A DNA stretch of 64,000 nucleotides from positions 124,001 to 188,000 of the forward strand of contig JAEPQK010000006.1 of assembly GCA_017640615.1 (NCBI GenBank), read 5' to 3'. The stretch comes from Rhizobiaceae bacterium. GTDB lineage: Bacteria; Pseudomonadota; Alphaproteobacteria; Rhizobiales; Rhizobiaceae. This document shows, one piece after another, positions 25,614 through 35,301 of the stretch; within the stretch, counting starts at the first letter, position 1, and every line of letters starts with the position of its first letter. The notes below the pieces were generated by a model. The model was given only the letters and a program-made list of their open reading frames with translations, was not told the origin of the DNA and made no database searches. The position numbers and the translations under genes were made by a program.

Positions 25614-26479
25614 CGTTCGCGCCTGAGCCGTGGGTCGAGCACGTCGCGCAGTCCGTCGCCAAGCAGGTTGAGCCCAAGCACGGTGATGACGATGGCAAGC
25701 CCCGGGAAAATCGCCAGATGCGGCGCGACCATCATGCGGGTCTGGGCGTCAAAGAGCATGCGTCCCCAGCTCGGCATCGGCGGCTGTGCGCCAAGCCCCA
25801 GATAGGAAAGGCCGGCCTCGGCCAGAATGCCCAGCGCGAACTGAATCGTTCCCTGCACCAGGAGCATGGAGGCAATGTTAGGCAGGATGTGTTCCAGCGT
25901 GATCAGCGCCTTGCCTTTGCCAGCCGCGCGGGCCGCAAGCACATATTCGCGCGGCCACAGAGCCAGAGCGCCCGCGCGCGCCACGCGGGCGAAAACTGGC
26001 ACGTTGAAGATGCCGATAGCGATAATTGCGTTGATGGCGCCAGGTCCGAAAATCGCGGTGATCATCACCGCCGAGAGCAGGGCGGGGAACGCGAAGATGA
26101 GATCGTTGAAGCGCATCAGCGTCTCGTCGATGAAACCGCCACGCGCCGCCGCCCAGCAGCCGAGCGGTACGCCAATACCCATGCCCACGCCGACCGCGAC
26201 GATGGCGACGGCAATCGAATTGCGTGCGCCGACCATGATCATCGAAAAGATATCGCGGCCGAAATGATCGGTGCCAAACAAGTGCTCGGACGACATCGTC
26301 TTCATGCGATTGGCGACCACGAGGTCGGTCACGTCATAGGGCGTCCAGACAAAGGAGATCAGCGCCATCGCCGCGATGAGGGCGGTAATGACCAGCCCGG
26401 TGAGGAAAGAGCGATTGTTGAGCGCCAGCCGCAGCCAATGCTCTTGTTCCTTCTCCGACGGTGCGGTTTCGACGCTCAT
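25610..26479 (-). CDS. Peptide ABC transporter permease, DppC type
   Basis: 289 residues with six predicted membrane segments. The cytoplasmic EAA-type loop reads AAGKGKALITLEHILPN, and the N-terminal OppC_N-type region NRSFLTGLVITALIAAMALI is present. It forms the channel with the DppB-type protein encoded just upstream. ATGA overlaps link it to both neighbours. Confidence 0.92.
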   Translation of the reverse strand: MSVETAPSEKEQEHWLRLALNNRSFLTGLVITALIAAMALISFVWTPYDVTDLVVANRMKTMSSEHLFGTDHFGRDIFSMIMVGARNSIAVAIVAVGVGMGIGVPLGCWAAARGGFIDETLMRFNDLIFAFPALLSAVMITAIFGPGAINAIIAIGIFNVPVFARVARAGALALWPREYVLAARAAGKGKALITLEHILPNIASMLLVQGTIQFALGILAEAGLSYLGLGAQPPMPSWGRMLFDAQTRMMVAPHLAIFPGLAIVITVLGLNLLGDGLRDVLDPRLRRER

Positions 26480-27423
26480 GCCCGCGTCCTCAGCCGCGGG
26501 TCGACCAGTGCATAGGTCAGATCGACCGCGAGGTTGACGATTACCACGCTGGCGACCAGCAGCATTACCACGCCCTCAACCACGATCAGGTCGCGCTGGG
26601 TGATGGCCTGAAAGACCAGCCTGCCGAGACCGGGCAGATAAAATACGTTTTCGATGATGATTGTGCCCGCGAGCAGGAAGGCGAATTGCAGGCCCATTAT
26701 CGTGAGCACCGGAATGAGCGCATTGCGCAATGCATGCCGCCAAAGCACCACTCTGCGCGGCATGCCCTTGGCGCGAGCCGTGCGGATATAGTCTTCGCCC
26801 AGAACCTCCAGCATGGCTGAGCGCGTGACGCGGGCGAGAATTGCCGCCTGCGGCAGGGCCAGTGCCACGGCCGGCAGAAGCAGCGAGCGAACGCCCGGCC
26901 AAATGCCCCCGCTCCAGCCCGGAAAGCCACCCGCAGGCACCAGCCGCAGCCAGACGGCGAATACGTAGATCAGGAGCAGCGCAAACCAAAAATTGGGTAT
27001 CGCGACGCCCAGCTGCGTGACACCCATGACCGATGTGTCTGCTACGTGTCCGCGCCGCGCGGCGGCGAACATGCCGACCGGGATAGCAATCAGCGTGGAG
27101 AGAACCAGCGAGATCACCGCAAGGGGCAGCGAGACGATGGCGCGCTCGCCAATCAGTTCGATGACCGGCGAGGAATAGGTGTAGGAATTGCCGAAATCGC
27201 CGATCAGCATGCCGCCGACCCAGCTGAAATAGCGCACCAGAACGGGATCGTTGAGCCCCATCTCGTTGCGCAGCGCCTGAAGTACCTCGTCTGTCGCGTT
27301 TAGCCCGAGCATCAGCTGGGCCGGGTCGCCGGGCAGGATTTCCATGACGGCGAATACGACAATCGACGCCAGCACCAGTGTGGCCAGGCCAATGCCGAGA
27401 CGCTTGAGAATGAAGGCGGTCAT
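26476..27423 (-). CDS. Peptide ABC transporter permease, DppB type
   Basis: 315 residues with six membrane segments. The N-terminus LKRLGIGLATLVLASIVVFA and PGDPAQLMLG are typical of DppB/OppB, and TARAKGMPRRVVLWRHALRN is the EAA loop contacting the ATPase. It follows the binding protein gene after 108 bases that hold a stable hairpin (27471-27494). Confidence 0.92.
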   Translation of the reverse strand: MTAFILKRLGIGLATLVLASIVVFAVMEILPGDPAQLMLGLNATDEVLQALRNEMGLNDPVLVRYFSWVGGMLIGDFGNSYTYSSPVIELIGERAIVSLPLAVISLVLSTLIAIPVGMFAAARRGHVADTSVMGVTQLGVAIPNFWFALLLIYVFAVWLRLVPAGGFPGWSGGIWPGVRSLLLPAVALALPQAAILARVTRSAMLEVLGEDYIRTARAKGMPRRVVLWRHALRNALIPVLTIMGLQFAFLLAGTIIIENVFYLPGLGRLVFQAITQRDLIVVEGVVMLLVASVVIVNLAVDLTYALVDPRLRTRA

Positions 27424-27470
27424 GAGTTCCGTGTTGCAGCAGCCGGCACGTCGTCAGCACCCTTGGAAGA

Positions 27471-27494
27471 GGGGCGGCACTTCTGCACCGCCCC
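27471..27494. other. Intercistronic GC-rich hairpin between binding protein and permease genes
   Basis: GGGGCGG (27471-27477) pairs with CCGCCCC (27488-27494). On the plus strand it is followed by TTTTTG, but the operon runs the other way, where only a weak TCTT run follows. The likely role is to stabilise the binding-protein mRNA and lower permease expression. It could also stop antisense transcription. Confidence 0.55.
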
Positions 27495-27531
27495 TTTTTG
27501 TTGATCGCTCCGTTTGGAGCTATTGATCAGG

Positions 27532-29010
27532 TCAATCTTCCCAATGCACGCCGGTCAGGTCGGTGGCCTGCACAGGCGAATTTTCCCACATGCCTTCAAG
27601 TTTCGCGTCCCACACGCCGACCTTCGGCAGCTGGAACATGAAACCGTTCACGGCATCTTCTGCCAGAATGCGCTGTGCCTTCTGATAGAGTTCCGTTCGC
27701 TTGGCTTCATCCGACGAGACATCGAGTTCGGCAATAACGGCGTCGAACTCAGGATTGTCGTACTGGAAGTAGTAGTCCTTGCGGGCATAGATGCCGATAT
27801 CGTTCGGCTCGGTGTGCGAGACGATAGTCAGATCGTAGTCCTTGTTCTTGAAGACCTGATCCAGCCAGTCGGCCCATTCCACAGGGATAATTTCAAGGTT
27901 GATGCCAACATTGCGCAGCTGCGAGGCGACCACCTGTCCGCCGTCACGCGCGTAGGGCGGCGGAGGCAGCTTGATTGTTGCGTCGAAGCCATCCGGGAAG
28001 CCAGCTTCCGCGAGAAGCGCTTTCGCCTTTTCAGGGTCGAAGCCGTAGGTGCCGGTCAAATCGACATAGGCTGCGTTGCCGGGCGAGAAGTGGGATCCGA
28101 TGGGCGTGCCGAGGCCGGAGCCGTTGCCGGCAATGATTTCTTCCCGGTTCAGTGCGTGCGCAACAGCCTGTCGCACTTTCAGATTGTCGAACGGTGCCTT
28201 CTTGTTGTTGGTCGAGAGAATGGTTTCACCCTCGGTCGAGCCAATGACGACTTCGAAGCGTGGATCTGCTTGGATTTGCGAAAGCGCATCGCCTGCCGGC
28301 ATGTTCGCAAACGCCTGGACGTCACCTGACAAAAGTGCCGGAATCGCGGCAGCGGCGTCCGGGATGATGCGGAACTCTGCCTTGTCGAGTGCGACCGGGT
28401 CGCCCCAGTAATCCGGGTTCTTTTCTATCGTGATGGAGGAGCCCTTGGCCCAGCTGCCGAATTTGAACGGCCCCGTGCCGACCGGATTTTCCTTGTTGCC
28501 CTCGGCGGATTCTGGCGCAACGATGACTGCATCGCCCCAGCCCATATTGTAGAGGAATGAGCCCTGCGGGTTCTTCAAAGTCACTTTGACCGTTGTGGGG
28601 TCGACCGCCTCGACGGTGTCGATTGCCGCAAACAGCGCTTTTTGAGCGTTGGTGGAATCGTCAGCGCGGGCGCGGTCCAGCGAGAAGACCACATCTTCCG
28701 CGGTCAGGTCGCTGCCGTCATGGAACTTCACGCCTTCCTGCAAATGGAAGGTGTAGGTCTTGCCGTCGTCGGAAATCTCCCAGCTTTCGGCAAGGGCGGG
28801 CAGCACTTCGCCGCCGGAGCCAATGCGCGTTAGTCCCTCGAACACATTCGCGTAGACCACCTCGTCGATTGCCGCGGCTGCGCCCGCGGTCGGGTCGAGA
28901 TGCGGCGGTTCCAAAACCACGCCCAGCACCAGATCGGTGCGGGCCGCGTGTGCAGCGCTCGCAGACAGTGCAATGACCGTTGCGGCCAGTACGGATTTCC
29001 ACATTTTCAT
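27532..29010 (-). CDS. Peptide ABC transporter substrate-binding protein (SBP family 5)
   Basis: 492 residues. The signal peptide is MKMWKSVLAATVIALSASAA with cleavage after AHA near residue 22. The mature protein shows the family 5 signature (EVLPALAESWEISDDGKTYT) at about 64-83. It is a periplasmic receptor for di/oligopeptides or similar ligands. It is second in the operon, 70 bases behind the M20 peptidase gene, so the ligand may be an N-acyl amino acid or peptide that the peptidase then cleaves. Confidence 0.92.
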   Translation of the reverse strand: MKMWKSVLAATVIALSASAAHAARTDLVLGVVLEPPHLDPTAGAAAAIDEVVYANVFEGLTRIGSGGEVLPALAESWEISDDGKTYTFHLQEGVKFHDGSDLTAEDVVFSLDRARADDSTNAQKALFAAIDTVEAVDPTTVKVTLKNPQGSFLYNMGWGDAVIVAPESAEGNKENPVGTGPFKFGSWAKGSSITIEKNPDYWGDPVALDKAEFRIIPDAAAAIPALLSGDVQAFANMPAGDALSQIQADPRFEVVIGSTEGETILSTNNKKAPFDNLKVRQAVAHALNREEIIAGNGSGLGTPIGSHFSPGNAAYVDLTGTYGFDPEKAKALLAEAGFPDGFDATIKLPPPPYARDGGQVVASQLRNVGINLEIIPVEWADWLDQVFKNKDYDLTIVSHTEPNDIGIYARKDYYFQYDNPEFDAVIAELDVSSDEAKRTELYQKAQRILAEDAVNGFMFQLPKVGVWDAKLEGMWENSPVQATDLTGVHWED

Positions 29011-29080
29011 GCTCGCTCTCCCAGCGGTTGAGATTTTTCTTCGATCAAAGCGCGAAATGCCGCGCGAGTAAATTGCGTTA

Positions 29081-30382
29081 TTACCCAGTTGCGCCGCGCA
29101 GCAGCACGTCCAGCCCCGTCGCCATCACCTTGGCGGACTCCACCATATCCTCGATGCCGACCCATTCGTCGGGCTGGTGGGCAAGGTCGAGAATGCCGGG
29201 ACCATACGCCACACAGTCGTGCAAATGACCAAGTCGGGCAATGTGTTTCTGATCGTATGTGCCTGGCGAGATGACATATTCGGGCTCCTTGCCGAACACG
29301 CTACGAATGCCTTCGGCAACAGCCTGCGGGACGGGCGCGTCCTCCTGTGTCATCAGTGGCAACACTTCCATCAGGTCGCGCATCGCGTAGTCGAAACGCG
29401 GACGATCCCGTTTCAGCCGGTCAAGAATGGCAAGCACCTCGCCTTTGACCTCGGAGATGTCCTCCTCGATCAGGAAGCGGCGGTCGATCACGATGCGGCA
29501 TGCGTCGGCGACGTTGGGCGAGGGGAGGCCTGGAAAGAAGTCCTCGGTCTGGCCACCATGAACCGAATTGATGTTCATGGTGGAGCGACGTGCGCCTTCC
29601 GGTACGACCGGCATCGCCGTCTGCTTGCGGTCGAGCGCGGGGAACAGCTCCTCTTCAAAAGCGTGGAGCACCGCGCCCATATGGCGGATTGCGGAATCGC
29701 CCAGAAACGGCATCGAGCCGTGCGCGATACGCCCCTTGGTCTCGATCTCCGCCCACCAGACGCCGCGATGCCCCAGGCATATGCGGTCCTTGTTCAGCGG
29801 TTCGGGTATGATGACGTGATCGACACGTGGCTTCGAGAACAAGCCCATCTTCGCCAAATGGGCAACGCCGCCGAAGCCGCCCGACTCCTCGTCGACCGTG
29901 CCGGATATCTCGATTGCGCCCGGAAAGTCGGGGTAGACGGCCATGAAAGCGTCGGCGGCGATGATTGACGCCGCCATGCCGCCCTTCATGTCGCAGGCCC
30001 CGCGACCGTAGACACGACCGTCGCGCACAACGCCCGCAAATGGGTCGAGCGACCAGCCTTCGCCGGCTTCCACGACGTCGATATGCGAATTGAAATGGAC
30101 GGTCGGGCCAGGACCACGACCTTCGCGGCGGGCAACAATGTTGGTTCGCGGGTATTTGTCGCTGTCGCCCGGGGCGCCTTCGCCGCGAATGAGCCGGGTT
30201 TCAAAGCCGCGTTTGGCAAGCAGATTACCGATGAACTCGGCACAGGGCGTATAAGCGTCGCCTGGCGGGTTTACGGTCGGAAAGCGGATCAGATCGACCG
30301 TGAGGGCGACCAGCTCTTCGGTGCGATCCTCGACGGATTTGTAGAGCGCATCATTCATTGCCGTATTGAGCAGGCTGGTCAT
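29081..30382 (-). CDS. ArgE/DapE-family (peptidase M20) deacylase
   Basis: 433 residues from the ATG at 30382; the ATG at 30358 is also possible, and neither has a clear ribosome-binding site. The M20 metal ligands are visible: HIDVV (His, Asp), ACDMKGG (Asp), VDEESGG (Glu pair) and a C-terminal LAHQPDEWV histidine. The family removes acyl groups from amino acids such as acetylornithine or succinyl-diaminopimelate, or cleaves small peptides. Heading a peptide transporter operon, it probably processes the imported compound and is not a housekeeping ArgE or DapE. Confidence 0.85.
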   Translation of the reverse strand: MTSLLNTAMNDALYKSVEDRTEELVALTVDLIRFPTVNPPGDAYTPCAEFIGNLLAKRGFETRLIRGEGAPGDSDKYPRTNIVARREGRGPGPTVHFNSHIDVVEAGEGWSLDPFAGVVRDGRVYGRGACDMKGGMAASIIAADAFMAVYPDFPGAIEISGTVDEESGGFGGVAHLAKMGLFSKPRVDHVIIPEPLNKDRICLGHRGVWWAEIETKGRIAHGSMPFLGDSAIRHMGAVLHAFEEELFPALDRKQTAMPVVPEGARRSTMNINSVHGGQTEDFFPGLPSPNVADACRIVIDRRFLIEEDISEVKGEVLAILDRLKRDRPRFDYAMRDLMEVLPLMTQEDAPVPQAVAEGIRSVFGKEPEYVISPGTYDQKHIARLGHLHDCVAYGPGILDLAHQPDEWVGIEDMVESAKVMATGLDVLLRGATG

Positions 30383-30502
30383 GCGAAAGGCAAGCGCCGG
30401 TTTCGTCCCCGTCACGGCCAATCACGCAATTATTTCCGTTCATTGCGCGTTCACAAATTGCGATCTAACCTAAGGGCAGAGGCTATCACGGGGTTTGGGT
30501 AT

Positions 30503-30931
30503 ATGAAGAATGTGATTGCTGCCGTTCTGAGTTCGGTTTTCGTGAGTTTGATGGCTGCCGCGGCAAATGCGGCGGTTCTGGTCGCAGAGGTCGATGTCGA
30601 GACCCAGACCATGCAGGTCATCCACTACGGTAAGGTGATACACACGTGGCGCGTTTCCACGGCGCGCTCCGGCTATGTGACGCCGGCCGGCAGCTGGCGG
30701 CCCAAGCGCATGCACAAGATGTGGTATTCGCGCAAATACGACATGTCGCCGATGCCCTATTCGATTTTCTACGATGGCGGTTACGCTATTCATGGCACCA
30801 ACGCGGTTAGCCGGCTGGGCAGCCCTGCCTCCCATGGCTGTATCCGCCTCGACACGCCGAATGCCGCGACGCTGTTTTCGCTCGCGCAAGAGGTTGGCCC
30901 CGGCAACATGAAGGTTGTGGTGCGCAAATAG
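30503..30931 (+). CDS. L,D-transpeptidase (YkuD family)
   Basis: 142 residues. The signal peptide covers about residues 1-23 (VSLMAAAANA). The YkuD catalytic motif is complete: His97 (AIHGTN), then SHGCIR with His111 and Cys113. It forms L,D-crosslinks in peptidoglycan or ties outer-membrane protein to it, in the periplasm. Length is near the family minimum, with a single catalytic domain and no LysM. It is divergent from the M20 gene and closed by a strong terminator. Confidence 0.92.
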   Translation: MKNVIAAVLSSVFVSLMAAAANAAVLVAEVDVETQTMQVIHYGKVIHTWRVSTARSGYVTPAGSWRPKRMHKMWYSRKYDMSPMPYSIFYDGGYAIHGTNAVSRLGSPASHGCIRLDTPNAATLFSLAQEVGPGNMKVVVRK

Positions 30932-30994
30932 CGCCGACACCTTAGGGTGCTCCTGGGAGCAGATTGCCGATATTCGCCAGCCTGTAGAATGACA

Positions 30995-31024
30995 TACCCC
31001 TGAATTGCGGTTCAGGGGTATTTT
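30995..31024 (+). terminator. Rho-independent terminator after the L,D-transpeptidase gene
   Basis: A perfect 10-bp stem TACCCCTGAA (30995-31004) / TTCAGGGGTA (31011-31020) with a 6-base loop is followed by TTTT. It sits 63 bases behind the stop and separates this gene from the soe operon. Confidence 0.88.
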
Positions 31025-31066
31025 CATTTCCTGACCCGGCTCCTATGAAGTGAGCCGGAGGTTTCA

Positions 31067-33910
31067 ATGTCCCGCCTTTCAGCCGAAGCGTTGAGCCAGC
31101 CGGTCGGTGACACGGTTCGCAAGACGACATGCTACATGTGCGCCTGCCGTTGCGGGATCAACGTGCATATTAGGGACGGCAAGGTCCGCTATATCGAGGG
31201 CAATCGCGGCCACCCTGTGAACCGGGGCGTGCTGTGCGCGAAGGGCTCGGCCGGCATCATGCAGCATTATGCGCCGGCGCGGCTCAGCGCGCCGCTGCTG
31301 CGCACCGGGCCGCGCGGTTCCGGCCAGTTCAAGACAATCAGCTGGGATCAAGCGCTGGCGCTTGCCACCGAATGGCTGGGCGAAGTGCGGCGCGACGATC
31401 CGAAGAAGCTCGCCTTTTTCACCGGGCGCGACCAATCGCAGTCTTTGACGAGCTTCTGGTCGCAGCAATTCGGTACGCCGAACTATGCCGCGCATGGCGG
31501 CTTCTGCTCGGTGAACATGGCCGCAGCTGGCATCATGACGATCGGCGGCGCGTTCTGGGAATTCGGCGCGCCCGACTGGGACCGCACCAAGCTCTTCGTG
31601 CTGTTCGGGGTGGCGGAAGATCACGATTCCAATCCGATCAAGATCGGCATTTCGAAGCTCAAGAAGCGCGGTGCGCGTTTCGTCTCGGTCAATCCCGTAC
31701 GCACCGGCTATTCGGCCATCGCGGACAACTGGATTGGTATTCGGCCTGGCACGGACGGGTTGCTGATTCTTGCCGTCATCCACGAGCTTCTCAAAGCGCG
31801 GCGGATCGACATCGACTATCTGGTCCGCTACACCAATGCTGCCTGGCTCGTTATCGACGCGCCTGGCACGTCGGATCACGGGCTTTTCGCACGCGATGAT
31901 GACGGCAAGGCGCTCATCTTCGAGAGCGTGACCGAGCGGGTAGTGCCCGAAAGCACCAAAGGCGCGAGACCGGCACTCTCCGGCCGGTTCGAGCTTGCCG
32001 ACGGGCGCAGCGCGGTGCCGGTGTTTCAACTGCTCGCCGACAAATATCTCGATCCGCAATATGCGCCCGAGGCGGTCGCGGCCGAAACAGGCGTGGACGC
32101 AGCCACGATCAGAGGGCTTGCCGCCGAGATCGGGCGTGTCGCGTTCGAAGAAGCGATCGAGATTTTCGAGCGTTGGACCGACATGAATGGCGAAGAGCAC
32201 TCTTCCTTCGTCGGTCGCCCGGTCTCGTTTCACGCCATGCGCGGTATCTCGGCTCACTCGAACGGTTTTCAGACAGCACGTGCGCTGCATCTCCTGCAGG
32301 TGCTTATCGGCGCCATCGACTGTCCGGGAGGATTTCGGTTCGAACCGCCTTATCCGAAACCGCTCGCCGCGCACCCGCGCCCGCACGGCAAAGCGGAGCA
32401 TTTTGGCTCCAATCAGCCGCTGGCCGGCCCGCATCTCGGCTTCCCGCTCGGCCCGGAAGACCTGCTCGTCGATGACGAGGGCAACCCGGCGCGGCTCGAC
32501 AAGGCGTTCTCCTGGGATGCACCGATCGCCGCGCACGGGCTGATGCATATGGTGATCGCCAACGCACATGCCGGCGATCCGTACCCGGTCGATGTGCTCT
32601 TCATGTACATGGCGAACATGGCCTGGAACTCGGCCATGAATAGCGCCGGTACGATCCGCATGCTGGAGGACAAGGATCCCGAGACCGGCGAATACCGAAT
32701 ACCCAAGATCATCTATTCGGACGCCTATGCGTCCGAAATGGTTGCCTATGCCGATCTGGTGCTGCCGGACACCACCTATCTGGAGCGGCATGACTGCATC
32801 TCGCTGCTCGACCGGCCGATTTCGGAACCCGACAGCGTCAACGATGCAATCCGGTGGCCAGTGGTCGAGCCGGATCGCGATGTGCGCGGCTTCCAGTCCG
32901 TGTTGCTCGATCTCGGGGCGCGGCTGCGCCTGCCGGGTTTTGCCGATAATCGCGGCCAGCCGCTTTATCGCGACTATGCAGACTACATCGTCAATCACGA
33001 AAGGCGGCCGGGCATCGGCCCTTTGGCGGGTTTTCGCGGTTCGGACGGCGAGCGCACCGGGCGCGGCGCGGCCAATGCGGAGCAGCTCGAGCGCTATGTC
33101 GAGAACGGCTCCTTCTTCAGCGTGCACATTCCGCCGAAGGCCCAATTCTTCAAACACGCCAACCGTGCCTATCAGGATTTCGCGGTATCGATGGGCTTCT
33201 TCGACACGCCGCAGCCGGTGACCTTCCAGCTTTATTCGGAACCGCTGCAGAAATTCCGCCTATCGGCGGAGGGGCTGCGCGAACCGGTTGCGCCGGAAGA
33301 GCATCGCGAGCGCATTCGCTCCGCTTTCACGCCGCTGCCCGAATGGTATCGGCCGCTGGAAGAGGCGGCGGTGGACCGCGAAACCTATCCCTATCACGCG
33401 ATAACCCAGCGCCCGATGGCGATGTATCATTCATGGGGCTCGATGAATGCGTGGCTGCGCCAGATTCACACGCGTAACCGGCTGCAAGTGCCCGGTGCGA
33501 TCTGCGACGCACATGGCTTGGAAACGGGCGACTGGGCATGGGTCATTTCGCATCACGGCCGCATCAAAGTGGAAGTAGAGCGCACCGAAGCGGTGAATCC
33601 GCTCACGATGTGGACCTGGAACGCGATCGGCAAACGCAAGGGCAGCTGGGGCCTCGCCAAGGATGCACCCGAAGCCGAACGCGGCTTCCTGCTCAACCAT
33701 CTGATCCATGAATTGCTGCCGCCGAAAGGCGACGGACGCCGCTGGTCGAACTCCGACCCGGTAACGGGGCAGGCGGCCTGGTACGATCTGCGCGTGCGCA
33801 TCGAAAAGGCCGAACCTGGAGAGCGCAGCGAGCCGCAGTTCGGAGACATCGAACCGACGACCGCCGAGCGGCCGGACGAGATCAGATATGGGGAGGAATG
33901 GAACCGGTGA
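31067..33910 (+). CDS. soeA: Molybdopterin oxidoreductase, SoeA-like sulfite dehydrogenase catalytic subunit
   Basis: 947 residues with no Tat or Sec signal, so cytoplasmic, as SoeA is. The N-terminal 4Fe-4S motif is Cys22, Cys25, Cys29 and Cys57 (CYMCACRCG, then GVLCAKG). Molybdopterin-binding domains follow, and the C-terminal dinucleotide-binding domain includes LQVPGAICDAHGLETGDWAW. With the ferredoxin and anchor subunits (34530-36237) it fits SoeABC, which oxidises sulfite to sulfate and feeds electrons to the quinone pool. GGAGG precedes the ATG. A related polysulfide or thiosulfate reductase is less likely because those are exported. Confidence 0.8.
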   Translation: MSRLSAEALSQPVGDTVRKTTCYMCACRCGINVHIRDGKVRYIEGNRGHPVNRGVLCAKGSAGIMQHYAPARLSAPLLRTGPRGSGQFKTISWDQALALATEWLGEVRRDDPKKLAFFTGRDQSQSLTSFWSQQFGTPNYAAHGGFCSVNMAAAGIMTIGGAFWEFGAPDWDRTKLFVLFGVAEDHDSNPIKIGISKLKKRGARFVSVNPVRTGYSAIADNWIGIRPGTDGLLILAVIHELLKARRIDIDYLVRYTNAAWLVIDAPGTSDHGLFARDDDGKALIFESVTERVVPESTKGARPALSGRFELADGRSAVPVFQLLADKYLDPQYAPEAVAAETGVDAATIRGLAAEIGRVAFEEAIEIFERWTDMNGEEHSSFVGRPVSFHAMRGISAHSNGFQTARALHLLQVLIGAIDCPGGFRFEPPYPKPLAAHPRPHGKAEHFGSNQPLAGPHLGFPLGPEDLLVDDEGNPARLDKAFSWDAPIAAHGLMHMVIANAHAGDPYPVDVLFMYMANMAWNSAMNSAGTIRMLEDKDPETGEYRIPKIIYSDAYASEMVAYADLVLPDTTYLERHDCISLLDRPISEPDSVNDAIRWPVVEPDRDVRGFQSVLLDLGARLRLPGFADNRGQPLYRDYADYIVNHERRPGIGPLAGFRGSDGERTGRGAANAEQLERYVENGSFFSVHIPPKAQFFKHANRAYQDFAVSMGFFDTPQPVTFQLYSEPLQKFRLSAEGLREPVAPEEHRERIRSAFTPLPEWYRPLEEAAVDRETYPYHAITQRPMAMYHSWGSMNAWLRQIHTRNRLQVPGAICDAHGLETGDWAWVISHHGRIKVEVERTEAVNPLTMWTWNAIGKRKGSWGLAKDAPEAERGFLLNHLIHELLPPKGDGRRWSNSDPVTGQAAWYDLRVRIEKAEPGERSEPQFGDIEPTTAERPDEIRYGEEWNR

Positions 33911-34533
33911 CTCTTGCGACCTATCTCGCCTATCTGGCCACCGTGCTCGTGTTTTTCGTGCATCCGCCCGGTCCGAGCCAGCTTCTTTTCATGGCAAATT
34001 CGATGCGGCACGGGGTGCGCGGCGCGTTGCCGACCATGGCGGGCGACCTTTCGGCCAACTCGGTCCAGATATTGGTTGCCGGATTCGGGCTGGCGAGCCT
34101 TGTCGCGCTGTCTGCGGAGTTCTTTCTCGCTGTCAAATGGGCGGGCGTCCTTTACCTTGTCTGGGTGGGCGTACGCACGATTATCAGTTCGCCCCGATCG
34201 GCCGCGGCGGCGCCCAAGCGCGGAGCCTTGTTCCGGCAGGGTTTTGTCACCTCAGCTGCGAACCCCTATGCGGTGATCTTCTTTGCAGCACTCCTGCCCC
34301 AGTTCATCGACGCATCGCAGCCGCTGACACCGCAAATCGCGATACTCGGTGTCACCTACCTGGTAATCGACGGCACGATCCTGCTCCTTATGGGTTTCAC
34401 GTCGCAACGCCTTTTCGTAATGCTCGGCGGTGCGGCGCATAAATGGGCGAACCGCATTTCGGGCGCACTCATGATCGGCGCGGCGATCCTGCTTTCCTTC
34501 AAGGATCTGGCACCGGCGGAGGCGCGGCGTTGA
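33898..34533 (+). CDS. LysE/RhtB-family exporter
   Basis: 211 residues with about six membrane segments. The family signature region PPGPSQLLFMANSMRHGVRG lies near the N-terminus, and FRQGFVTSAANPYAVIFFAA in the middle. The family exports amino acids or their derivatives. The gene overlaps the soeA end by 13 bases and the soeB start as TTGA, so it is embedded in the sulfite dehydrogenase operon. It could export a sulfur amino acid or sulfonate linked to sulfite handling; that is inferred from position only. Confidence 0.87.
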   Translation: MEPVTLATYLAYLATVLVFFVHPPGPSQLLFMANSMRHGVRGALPTMAGDLSANSVQILVAGFGLASLVALSAEFFLAVKWAGVLYLVWVGVRTIISSPRSAAAAPKRGALFRQGFVTSAANPYAVIFFAALLPQFIDASQPLTPQIAILGVTYLVIDGTILLLMGFTSQRLFVMLGGAAHKWANRISGALMIGAAILLSFKDLAPAEARR

Positions 34534-35297
34534 CCAGCCTGCCACGCCACGAAACGCCGAAGAAGCTTGGCCTGGTCATCGACCTGGATGTCTGTGTCGG
34601 CTGCCACGCCTGCGTCGTCGCCTGCAAGGAATGGAACACCGGCGGCTACGGCGCGACGCTGTCCGACCAACAGCCCTATGGAGCCGATGTTTCCGGCGCA
34701 TGGCTGAACCGCGTCCATGGCTACGAGGTGATGCCGGACAATAGCGACGGCGTGGTGATCGGCGAGGCGGGTGAGGCGCGTGTCGTGCATTTCCCAAAAT
34801 CCTGTCTGCATTGCGAGGACGCGCCATGCGTGACCGTGTGCCCGACCGGCGCATCCTACAAGCGCGAAGAAGACGGCATCGTTCTGGTCGACGAGGACAA
34901 GTGTATCGGCTGCGGCTTGTGCGCCTGGTCGTGTCCTTATGGCGCGCGCGAGATGGATCTTGCGGCCGGTGTGATGAAGAAATGCACGCTGTGCATCGAC
35001 CGCATCTACAATGAGACGCTGGAAGAGGTGGACCGGGTTCCTTCCTGCGTGCGGACCTGCCCGACAAACGCTCGACATTTCGGTGATCTGGCCGATCCGA
35101 CGTCGGAAGTCTCGCAAATGGTCGCGGAGCGAGGCGGCTTCGACCTGATGCCGGAGCAAGGTACGCGGCCAGTCAACAAATATCTGCCGCCCCGCCCACG
35201 CACGCCGCTCTCCGCATGTGCACAACCGGCTGTCGAAGACACGGCGGACGCAGCCGGCTTCTTCGGCTGGGTAGACCGCATGCTGGACCGTATCTGA
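34530..35297 (+). CDS. soeB: 4Fe-4S ferredoxin subunit, SoeB-like
   Basis: 255 residues if translation starts at the TTG at 34530. That start is chosen because GGAGG lies about 9 bases before it, it overlaps the lysE stop as TTGA, and the protein then begins MTSLPRHETPKKLGL in family style. Four cysteine clusters are present: 22/25/28/32, 92/95/100/104, 125/128/131/135 and a set from 152 to 177. They carry four 4Fe-4S centres that move electrons from SoeA to the membrane subunit. Confidence 0.82.
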   Translation: MTSLPRHETPKKLGLVIDLDVCVGCHACVVACKEWNTGGYGATLSDQQPYGADVSGAWLNRVHGYEVMPDNSDGVVIGEAGEARVVHFPKSCLHCEDAPCVTVCPTGASYKREEDGIVLVDEDKCIGCGLCAWSCPYGAREMDLAAGVMKKCTLCIDRIYNETLEEVDRVPSCVRTCPTNARHFGDLADPTSEVSQMVAERGGFDLMPEQGTRPVNKYLPPRPRTPLSACAQPAVEDTADAAGFFGWVDRMLDRI

Positions 35298-35301
35298 CCT
35301 C

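Noticed and set aside
31079-33157. Minus-strand reading frame of 692 codons opposite soeA
   Set aside because: Antisense shadow; the plus strand carries the iron-sulfur and molybdopterin motifs.
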